This document shows, piece by piece, positions 1 to 8,808 of a stretch of 21,904 nucleotides of DNA (the stretch's first letter is position 1; each line of letters opens with the position of its first letter). The DNA is taken from positions 1-21,904 of the forward strand of contig JAYMTA010001082.1 in the NCBI GenBank assembly GCA_036897625.1, read 5' to 3'. Made by a program: the position numbers and the translations under genes. The stretch is from Pelargonium cotyledonis. Its lineage: Eukaryota; Streptophyta; Magnoliopsida; Geraniales; Geraniaceae. The notes beneath the pieces were generated by a model. It did not search any database. It was not told the origin of the DNA and saw nothing but the letters and a program-made list of their open reading frames with translations.

Positions 1-41
1 GGAGGTGTAGGGCGTGTTTTTAACAAGTGGGAGGGGGGAAG

Positions 42-60
42 TTTTTTTTTTTTTTTTTTT
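42..60. repeat. Homopolymer T tract (19 T)
   Basis: An uninterrupted run of 19 T lies about 60-80 bp upstream of the NTAQ1 TATA-like box. Poly(dA:dT) tracts are common in plant promoters and can disfavour nucleosomes. A role here is only inferred, and the exact length is the kind of thing sequencing gets wrong. Confidence 0.9.
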
Positions 61-121
61 GCTTTTGACGGCGGGTTGTATACAGGAAGAGAGCAGCATA
101 AACGACGGCGTTTCGGCTTTC

Positions 122-130
122 TATATATAA
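122..130 (+). promoter_or_regulatory. TATA-like box of NTAQ1
   Basis: The string TATATATAA sits 43 nt before the NTAQ1 start codon. If it works as a TATA box, transcription would start near 150-160 and leave a leader of only about 15-25 nt. No ATG lies between this box and the start at 173. The function is inferred from sequence and position. Confidence 0.5.
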
Positions 131-172
131 ACCTACAAGAAGGAAGAGCAAAGAACAGACGCGAGAAGCCAA

Positions 173-3100
173 ATGATGACGACGACGACGACGACGACAT
201 CAAATTTGGAAGTAGTATTCGATTCAGATGCTTCTCCATTCGATCATACACCTTTTTACTGGTACGTGGTGTTCCGTACAGTTTCGCGGGACTTTACAGG
301 ATTTTTATTAATGGATTCTTTATTTTTTGGATCAATTGGTATTGATAATTGCAGCACTTTGATGGTTCTTATTTGTGCGAGGTTTACTTTTCTTGCTGCA
401 ATTTTTTTTCATTGATTGGAGGAAGAAAGTTGGTTTTTAATATTTTATAGCTATGTGATTTTTCGGTTGTTGTCAGTGAGGAGAATGTTTACAGGCTTTG
501 TAAGAAGTTAAGCAAGGACGGTGTAGCAGATGCTTCCGATCTCTTTGCTGTGTTCATTTCCAATGAGAAGAACCAGGCATGTGTATTGTGATTTCCTCCT
601 TTGTGAATTTAGATTTATGTAATTGGTGTAGTGATCTTGTTAACAATGTTTGTGTGTTTCAGTTGATGCTTGAATGGGTCAAATGACATATGTAGCAATT
701 GATTTTTTGAATTATTGTTCATTTGTTGGGAAGAATAGTGATGAGCCTAACCTTCATGAGTTCATATGTGACCTGAGTTTGGGTCTCTGGGTTTTGCGAA
801 CCTCGCATGAATTGTAAATGCTAATGTCAGTGTAATATTGGGCATATTTAGTTAGGTGTTAATGACTTAATGAGTAATGGGTTGGTGTTTGAACGAGGCA
901 AGTGATTATAGATTGTGTGGGATTTGCTTTTCTGGATTGAGTTTCTTTTCCTTGTAGTGGCTCCTATCGTATCTCGGGAAGAAAAGTGATTAGCTTAAAC
1001 TTCATGTATCAACTTACTGAGTTTGTGGCGTTCAGTTTTGTGAACATATAGGATGAAATGTAAATACTAATGTCAGTGTAAATTTGGACTTATCCTATCT
1101 TGCAAACTATCTTAGAAGTAGAGAGAAGAAAAGATAAAAATCTCTTGGTTTGTAATGGTAGAAATGTGAATGCTTCATCTTTTCCCTCCATGAGTTAAGA
1201 GATTTTAAAGAGTTAATTGGTGTCAAGTATGGGGTAGTAAACAACAATTAACCCGATTTTAAAGTATCTCATATATTAGAAATGTGAGATTGGAGACCAG
1301 TTGATATTCTATTGGGCCCTCCACCTAGTAGCTTAAGCTTTTTGGCTGGAGACTTCTAGTCAAGTTTAACATGCTGTTAGAGCTGGCTTAGTTTGGGTCT
1401 AGTGACACGTTTTGTATTGCCTCTTTGTTAGTTCTTGGTAATACTGGACTCTGCCCTGGTCATTAGGAATTCTCTTGTATTTAATATCTCTGCATCTCTC
1501 GTCACTTTCAGGAGTCCTGTTTTATTTTTAATGCAATGATTTCATAAGATGTCCGAAGTGATTTTGGTTCATTTCAATGTGATTTGGTAACTTGTACTTG
1601 ACTTTGAATTACCTTTGCTCAATACTGAAACTTGTTTTTAGATCCCACTGTGGCATCAAAAGGCCAGCAAGAGAGCAGATGGAGTTGTTCTCTGGGATTA
1701 TCATGTCATTTGCATCCAGGTAAGAGCCAAAATCTCTGTACTATCAGATGAGGGACTAAAGTTTGTTCAATTAGGCAAGCTTTATTATGAATGCTATAAT
1801 GGCTATATAGATTTGATTTTGTATTTGATGTTAATTTGCTCTGCAACTTGTGCTGAAGAGATTTTGAAATCATTGTGAAACTTACAGAGAAAAAAAGATG
1901 GTGACTCTTCTCATTTAGTGTGGGATTTAGATTCAAGCCTTCCATTTCCTTCTCCTTTAGCTACCTATGTGTCAGAAACTATCCAGCCATCATTTCAGCT
2001 CTTCTCTGATTATCAGAGGTAATGTATAGTCTGCTGCACAACTTGCTTATTTGATGGATATGCTAATCTGATCTTGTTGAGAGTGTTGACTGAATATATT
2101 GTTTAATAAAGGCCAAGTCCATTTTTTTTTTCTTCACATTAAAGTATCCAAGTTTTGGGTGTTCAATTTAAGAATGATCTTAATCCAAGTATCGTAGGGA
2201 AGTTCTTTACAAACTTCCAGGCATTGTTTAACATTATTTAATTCATCATAATTACTTTGATTCAGTGTTCATTGATTGCCTCCATAGCTTATTTGACTTA
2301 ACCAGTCTGATTCTTGGATTCACTGGATTAATTCAAACAAATTGTAGACCAAGCTATATTGTTAACTTGTTCATTTGTTGATCAACATGGCTGTTGCACT
2401 ATTGGATCCTTTCAGCACTTAAGTACTCTACTTGTTATAGATCTAAGCTGGTTGTGTACTGCTTTAGTAGTTCACTACCCATCCAAACTTGACTCAATGT
2501 TGAATACTGTGAACTCTTGACTATTGCGTGTTGCCCTGTAGAAGTGTCCTTGTGAAATTGCCCTTTATCATCTGATTCATGGAATGAATAGTCATGATTA
2601 CACGGACTAGTGGCTTTTAATAATATGTATTTATCTTTCTCAACTTTGTATATACTCATTATTTATCAATTAACTCAAACACAAATGATTAAAATCGCTA
2701 GGAACCACTTATTTTGATTTTTGATTGCAGGTATTTCCGGATTGTGCATGCTCCTATCTTCCTCCGTCACTTTGCATCTGATAGAAGGCACATGAGAGAT
2801 CCTGCTGGAAATTGGATGGCTGAACCTCCTACATATGAACCAATTCTTGCCGAAGGTAATGGTTTAATTGTTTTAACTCCTTGTATCTAAAATGCATGCC
2901 CATTTTAATTTTAAAGTTTACTAAATCAATCAGAACACCGAGCTTGACACCATTCTTCCGCATCTTTTACCATCTCTCCCTAGTGTTGCTATATATAAGC
3001 TCATGATGAGAACAACATGGATGAGTTTTTTTTTGTTTGTTGATATTTCTCGGCCTGATTTGTTATATGCCTTCATGTAGATGGTACATCTCACAATCTG

Positions 3101-3238
3101 AATGAATACATGGAGATCCATGCTGAGGATCTAGTGAAAGATGTGGGAGCTGATACAGTCAGTGCAGTTTATAGCCAGAAACTTGGCAGTGTAGTGAGGG
3201 CAAGTCAGCTGGAGGAGTTTTTCTCTCAAGCTTCCTAA
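173..3238 (+). CDS. NTAQ1: Protein N-terminal glutamine amidohydrolase (NTAQ1)
   Basis: Exons: 173-261, 477-576, 1642-1719, 1888-2018, 2731-2855, 3081-3238, joined to 226 aa, the usual plant length. The enzyme deamidates N-terminal Gln of proteins to Glu, which is then arginylated, feeding the Arg/N-degron pathway in cytosol and nucleus. Visible family hallmarks are FYCEENVY (Cys30), VLWDYHVI (His84) and VWDLD (Asp102). By comparison with human NTAQ1 these form the Cys-His-Asp triad. The conserved [14 protein letters not shown] and GNWMAEPP blocks follow. The Cys30 codon is split by intron 1 (TG|T). Intron 2 has a GC donor; the others are GT-AG. The first ATG of an ATGATG pair was taken as start; the second would remove one residue. 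The extreme N-terminus is a seven-Thr run from an ACG repeat and is not conserved family sequence. The gene is convergent with CTU2. Confidence 0.95.
179..196 (+). repeat. Coding (ACG)6 microsatellite
   Basis: Six perfect ACG units directly follow the two start ATGs of NTAQ1 and, with one ACA, encode seven Thr. Unit changes would alter only the length of a non-conserved N-terminal tail. In another frame the repeat reads as Asp, which creates a spurious acidic ORF. Confidence 0.95.
728..845 (+). repeat. Direct repeat copy A in NTAQ1 intron 2
   Basis: This segment begins GGGAAGAATAGTGAT and includes CTAATGTCAGTGTAA. It aligns by eye over about 115 bp, at roughly 70-80% identity with small gaps, to copy B about 247 bp downstream. 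The sequence between the copies does not obviously repeat. It may be an old tandem duplication or two copies of an unknown dispersed element. Confidence 0.75.
976..1091 (+). repeat. Direct repeat copy B in NTAQ1 intron 2
   Basis: This is the partner of the copy starting at 728: it opens GGGAAGAAAAGTGAT and shares the block CTAATGTCAGTGTAA. The offset is 248 at the left end and 246 at the CTAATGTCAG block, so few indels separate the copies. No open frame or terminal inverted repeat is visible. Confidence 0.75.
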
Positions 3239-3939
3239 TGCAAACAATGTTTTACCTGATAAATCTCACATTGATACAAAAATGAGTGACTTGACTGTTC
3301 CCATATCTTTTGTTTACAAATCTATTTGAGAGTGAGCTTCTGTAATTTTACTTGTGGAAACCAGAAAAAAAAAAAAAAGCAATGGATTCTCATATCAAAT
3401 TCTTTCACATTGCAAGTGTGGTTTAGGAAAGTAGGATCAAAAAGCATTTTTTTTGTGGTATCATGATTGAACGTATTTGCATACAAGGTTAAGAGAACCC
3501 AGAATATTCCAAATTTTTACAATACGCTCTGCATGAAATAAGCATTCAAGGTGAAATAACATTCAGACGGGAATAGTCATTCCATTCTCTTTCATTACCG
3601 TGTACCAAACGTAGCCTTAATATATCATTGCCTTCTTCCCATTGAGATCAATGGGTCTATTTTGCTAGTGTTGATCGAGAAGCTTAAAACAGAAAGCAAA
3701 CAAAGAGCTGTAGCCTTGTATAATTAAATTGAGATGTAATCAGTTTAAGTTGTAATGATTCTGGGACATGCTCCACAATTGACATGTGACCAAGATGGGA
3801 AGCTCTCCCAAACACATAATACACCATATGGTTACAGGTACACACTCTCTATATATGAGAAGCAGAATGTAATAGTGTGTACAGTTATTAAATACAGAGA
3901 GAAGGAAAAAAGAAAAAAGAAAATCCCCAAAATGGGTAT
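3239..3939. other. Shared 3' flank of NTAQ1 and CTU2
   Basis: About 700 bp separate the two convergent stop codons. The stretch is AT-rich with a 14-A run at 3365-3378 and holds no supported gene. It must contain both 3'UTRs and their poly(A) sites, so transcripts from the two strands may overlap. I found no canonical AATAAA that clearly fixes either end. Confidence 0.7.
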
Positions 3940-6900
3940 TCAAGTTTCATCTTCACCATCTGAAAGCAAGCAATCTTGTATTTGCTCCCTGGATTATAAA
4001 AGAAAGAGTTAAAATGAAATTAACCGCATTTCAAATTTGATAATTCTATTTCCAAATCAAAGTAAAAAGCTTGGAACAATAGCAATATCCAGCAAATGAG
4101 TTAATGATTCAAAACACATCTACAACAAAAGATTTCAAATAATAACTAATACCTTGTCAATTGAAATTCTAAGGTTCCCCAAACATTATACATGTACTTG
4201 AAATGCAACATTTCAAACCAAATCTAACAAACCAAAGCAACCTATGACTGAATGGAAATAGTTAAATACTCCACCTGGGGACCAACTCCTACACAGTGAT
4301 TTTTGGCATGTATTTGGATTCTCCATGCATGTTGATGTCATAAATATTGAAACCATTGTGTTTTTACACATAATGGGCAATTTATATCTCTGCAATTCAT
4401 GTAATACAGTAAATAGATTGCAAAAAATATTATATTTGATTCCCATTGCCCTAACATCAAGCACCGGCATGATATGTAAGCACTATTATTTAGCAAGTGA
4501 CCAATATTTACTCATGGATCCACTACTGTATAACCTACACTCTCTACTAGCATTATTTCATGATTTTCAAACAATTATATATTAAAAGTTCTGTTGCAAC
4601 TTTTCAAGTTCAACAGTAAAAAACAAACATGATACAATCAGGTCTGAAAATATATTCATGTGGACTTCACATTTTTCTGGTCTTATTTGTAGGAAGCATT
4701 ATTCATACTTTCCATGAGTCAAAACAAGCTTTTATTTATTTACTTATAGAAGGCCAAGTATTCAAAACCCAAGCTATCCTCTGATTAAAAAAATAAATAG
4801 ATAATACTTGGATGGTAATTGCATGTTCTCACCTTAGATGGGTGAAATCATCATGGTTGTCAAGCTTTGTTCGTGAAATCAATGTCTGGGGTAAAAGTGA
4901 ATAGAAATGCTCCATTGACGAGGACTCCTTGGGAAGAATCTGAAACCGGCAACTTGAACAACAAGAAGCACCAAAAATATCAGAGCCACTCTGGCAACTC
5001 TGAAGACTGCTAAAACTTAGCAAGTCAAATTTGTTTAATGGGCTATTGCAGATAGGACAGAATGATTCTGAGGATATAGATTCACTGGGCTTGATGTTGA
5101 ATCTCTTTTGACGTCTCCGCATGGCCAAAGGAACACTAGAGTCATTTATTTCTGGAATCCTATTGAAATGAAATGGAGTAAGCTTCCCACTGGTTCTTAC
5201 AATTGTGCACTCACGGGAAGGATTCTCTTCCTGTCAAATAGAAATTCCATTAGGGTTAGCAGACAAAGATAATGCTTAAAACAAATTTCAAGGTTTCTCA
5301 TAGGCCAAAAATGCCATTTTCTTGCTGAAAGAATTTAAATTGATTTTAAGGCATGTAGCATCCAACTTGAAAAATACTCTATTCCAACCTTAAAAAACTT
5401 CCAACCTTAAAATACTATTTTTCAGAACTTGACTCAGAAATTAGTCAAGGGGAAAACCACATAGAATAATGACTTGAGCAAATCAATCCAAAAAATTACT
5501 CTGTAACTGAAGGCAACATTGCATTACCAACTGAGGGTAGTGCAGGGTCTGCCCACCATGAGAGGTTATCATTTATAAATATCACTACAAAAGATATTAA
5601 GCCTACCATGTACAGCCAGATAAACTAAACAGATTCCAAGTTTCCTACCTGCAATAGTTTCACGAATGATGACACCAAACCATTGATGCCAGAGCCATTA
5701 CTACTAAGCACCTGCATAGTTTTTAGACTGCCCTGTCCATGTGATATCAGACTCATCAACCACATTTAATCTATACATATAAACAAATAAGCATGCAAAA
5801 CTATAAATGAAAACAATAATATTTATATGCAAATTGGAATCTTCTGATTGAAATGAAGTAGAGGCATGGGTTACAAACCCATCAAGATGGCATAGCATGT
5901 TGAGCTCTTGTAGGAGACAGTCACGAAGAGGAAGTACTATGGGAACTTGCCACCTTGCATCAACATACTGTATATCTGCTGGCAAGGAGTAACCTTGACC
6001 CTGGAAAAAGTAATATTTTACAAGAAGCTATTAGTCTCACTGACTCGAGCTGTTTCTAATTCTTGCTTAAGAGCTACTTGTTTCTATTCAACATTTCATT
6101 AGAAAACAAAATCTATCACATTATCAATTTAAGAGATTGATTAGCATTTTTTTTTTGTGTGATGGGGATTTCTTTAAGAAGTTAGCATTGTGATCAAACC
6201 AAATGAAGGACACATAATGTGGGTCTTTTTCATTCAAATGAGATTACAATTTAACACAGCAAATAAAAGATTAATTTGATCGAAATGCAAGCCATGCTCT
6301 CTAATCTGATGTAAAGTGTAAACTGGAGAAGAGCTCCACCAGTCAGGACTTGAGTATTAAACTTTCTAGACATGCAACTGGCATAAAAGAAAATGATCAA
6401 TTTATGGTAGGATGCTTCTTGAATGGCCTACATTACTATGCTAAATTAATAGATTTAGGATTTTATGTTACTAAGGATCCTTAGATTATGCCTCTTTGGC
6501 CATTAGTTAACCATGCAACCTTCCTGTTTCAATAACTACAAAAATAAAATTAGCAAACTAGCACAAACAATGATCCTGAGAGAGGCGTATAATCGTATAT
6601 CAATTATCATAGCAACTTCTTTAATAAATTGCTCCACCTATCATGGTGTATATCAGAGTAATTCACAAATTCCATATCGAATTCAACACTCCTCTCTAAT
6701 GAATCAAAAGTGCCTATCTTGACACTACAATTATTAGATGAATTATTCATTCCATAAATAGGGATTCATCTCAACTCTTAATGCTAACCAAGAACAAACC
6801 TTCACAGTTGCAGAAAGGACATGGCAAGCGATCCTTGACGTGCATGATCCTAGCACAATTCTGTTGTATCCTTGTTCGGAGGCAACCTGCATAAAAGAAG

Positions 6901-7720
6901 CGAAAAAATGTTGAATGAACTTGTTCGCTACTACATCAAACTAATCTTGGAATCCAAAATTTTACTTCAAAACCAAACCTTTTGCAAGCATAACATTCGT
7001 AAATGTAGCATAAAATCTTCCTTCCCAGTGGCATCATCAATCTCATCAAGCAAGGCTTTCAATTTGTCCCTTCCCTCCGAGGAATCCGAGGAGTATACAC
7101 TTTCAATAGGAACAATATGCAATTTTTTAGTTGGCGGGGATAGGTTCGACACAGTCAATCTTATTTCATCAATTGCTTCATCAAATTCACGCTTAGGAAC
7201 TTCGTAAACAGAGCTTTCATCAATAAAAGCAACTCCAACACCAAAAACTGGCAGCGACCGATCTCTACTCGCATCATAATTCTTCTGTGCCCTATACTGT
7301 AACTCGTGCACAAACTGTAAAGCCACCCTGAAACAGCACAAATTCATGTAACTTAGGGTTCAAAACCAATCCGGCTATCGAAAATAAGCATTTTTTAAAC
7401 TGTTCTGCTAATTACCTGGAGGCAGGGCCGCCGGAGAAAGCCACAAGAACGTTATCGGAAGGAGTAATCATGGCGTGGGAGGTAACAGAGAGCCTGAACT
7501 TCCCGAACAGATTGGCGCGGAAGCAATCAGCACAGTGGCGTCCGTCGTCGGCGCCGCCGCCAGAAATTGGCTCGTTAGCCTTGCATTTGATGCATACATT
7601 TTGGTGATCGTTATTAGTATTGGTGGCCGGCTTGTTGTTCTCCTCCGGAACCGACGACTGCACTGGTTCATCTTCGTCCTTGTAGCAATTGGATTGGCAC
7701 GTCGACGCGTTACACGCCAT
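3940..7720 (-). CDS. CTU2: Cytoplasmic tRNA 2-thiolation protein 2 (CTU2/NCS2)
   Basis: Exons on the minus strand: 7720-7416, 7327-6979, 6886-6800, 6000-5875, 5711-5649, 5230-4833, 3988-3940, joined to 458 aa. CTU2 pairs with CTU1 (ROL5 in Arabidopsis) to thiolate wobble U34 of cytosolic tRNA Lys, Glu and Gln, with sulfur delivered by URM1. In order, the protein shows an N-terminal CxxC pair (43-46 and 63-66), a PP-loop-type SGGPASR (96-102), the family block LGSCTSRIA (230-238), LPLRDCLLQELNMLCHLDG (to about 288), an RRRQKRFN block (348-355), and a second CxxC pair (CPIC 368-371, CSSC 401-404). The last exon is only 49 nt, lies beyond an 844-nt intron and encodes EQIQDCLLSDGEDET. I included it because reading straight through exon 6 stops at the donor and loses this family-typical tail. 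All introns are GT-AG. Confidence 0.95.
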
Positions 7721-8028
7721 TGCCGGTTCTTCTCTGTGCTTTAGGGTTCAGAGTTAGTTTCAGGAATTGGATTTAACTGTTGGCTGTTACTGTGTAAGGA
7801 CTAAGGAGTGTTTGATGAGAACACGGGCCGAGAGTAGCACCAGATTAGCAGATTTGGGTCGGGCCGACAGACCCGACAGATGCGAAGACGCAGGTAAAAA
7901 AGAGAAATTTGGAAGAACGACGACGTATTGTCTCGTACTGGAAGAGTATTTTTTGCCCTGAACCTGAACTGGTGTTTCTTCTTCCTCTTCTTCTTCTCGC
8001 TGGTACCGTCAGTGTTCTTCATAAAAAA
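7721..8028. promoter_or_regulatory. Divergent CTU2/RRP43 promoter region
   Basis: This stretch lies between the CTU2 start (minus) and the presumed first leader exon of RRP43 (plus). It has a GC-rich core at about 7855-7880 with GTCGGG and CCCGAC in inverted arrangement, and a CT-rich stretch at about 7976-7998. No convincing TATA box was seen toward either gene. Separation of the two transcription starts is probably only a few hundred bp, so regulatory DNA is likely shared. This is inferred from layout. Confidence 0.55.
7741..7748 (-). promoter_or_regulatory. Telo-box-like motif in CTU2 leader
   Basis: The minus strand reads AACCCTAA about 20 nt upstream of the CTU2 start codon. Telo-boxes (AAACCCTAA core) are known near starts of plant translation-related genes, which fits a tRNA-modifying enzyme. 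Binding has not been shown, and an 8-base match can arise by chance. Confidence 0.4.
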
Positions 8029-8696
8029 GTAAGTGCTTATGGTGTTTCTGGTTTATGGTCCGGTCTTTGTTTTTCATTGATATATACCTGTATGTATTCA
8101 TGTAATCCATCTCATTTTCTGTCTCTGACTTTGTCGTTTCTTCGTATTTTGCCTGCTATTTTTGGTAAGATTTTGGTGTTTCTGGTTTGTGGATCTCGTG
8201 TAATGCTCTACTGGTAGAACAATGTATCCGATACTATGTTTAAGGAACAAGTTGTTTTCAGAGACCTAGTTTTTGCTTTGGTTATGTAATACGGTCTGTG
8301 ATGAATGCTAGTAATGAAAATATACGTTGGCCGTTTGGGTTTTGGTTCCCTAATAGGCTCTATGTTCTAGAAATCTCATGCAAAAACTTCTGGGTGTGTG
8401 AATCGTGGAGCTTGGAAGTTTTGTATAAGTTTTTTTATTTTGATGAAATATCAAAACTTTCTTATGTTTACCTTAGTGTCTTTTATTGTTTAATTCTCGT
8501 TTAGCAATAATTGTCTTACACATATTGGGCTTAGTTATTGATTTGTTCATAGGTTGGAAAATATGATGTAAGGGAACATGGAGTTTTCATGTTATCCCCT
8601 TGCTTTTCTTTATTGAGATTTCGTGATTAATTCTACTATTTTCTTTCTTTGTTTTTTTTTTGTTGTTGTTGTTGTTGTCTTATTGTTTTGTGACAG
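8029..8696 (+). other. Probable 5'UTR intron of RRP43
   Basis: The donor is AAA|GTAAGTGC, a full match to the +1 to +6 consensus. The proposed acceptor TGTGACAG at 8696 follows a long pyrimidine-rich stretch that includes (TTG)6 near 8662-8679. Coding starts at 8809. Leader introns are common in plant housekeeping genes and can raise expression. Acceptors near 8711 or 8769 are possible alternatives, and nothing here proves transcription. Confidence 0.5.
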
Positions 8697-8742
8697 TGAT
8701 AGTGTCTTTTAGCTATTTGATTCATTTGAAAGCTGATATATC

Positions 8743-8802
8743 ATGTATCAAATGTCTGTTTTTGAAAGGTTAGCTGAGAGCACTCTAATTGTGACAAAAT
8801 AA
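8743..8802 (+). promoter_or_regulatory. Upstream ORF in the RRP43 leader (19 codons)
   Basis: If the leader intron ends at 8696, the first ATG of the mRNA is at 8743 and opens a 19-codon frame with stop TAA at 8800-8802. That is only 6 nt before the main start at 8809. The upstream ATG has A at -3 but T at +4; the main ATG has A at -3 and G at +4. Leaky scanning would be needed to translate RRP43. The peptide resembles nothing I know, and an acceptor near 8769 would remove the uORF start. Confidence 0.45.
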
Positions 8803-8808
8803 GACACT

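Larger units (their letters stand above)
577..1641 (+). other. NTAQ1 intron 2, GC-AG type
   Basis: The donor reads CAG|GCATGT and the acceptor TTTTAG|ATCC. Frame and family sequence (NEKNQ followed by IPLWHQKAS) require the exon to end exactly at CAG. Using the GT four bases downstream would shift the frame. At 1065 nt this is the longest intron of the gene, and it carries an internal direct duplication. Confidence 0.85.

Noticed and set aside
76..345. Open frame with an acidic Asp run upstream of and across NTAQ1 exon 1
   Set aside because: It opens at a TTG and is a shifted reading of the ACG repeat and intron 1; it lacks any family resemblance.
4829..4836. CTU2 ending at the TGA just after exon 6
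   Set aside because: A consensus donor overlaps it, and a last exon with the family tail EQIQDCLLSD in correct phase exists at 3988-3940.
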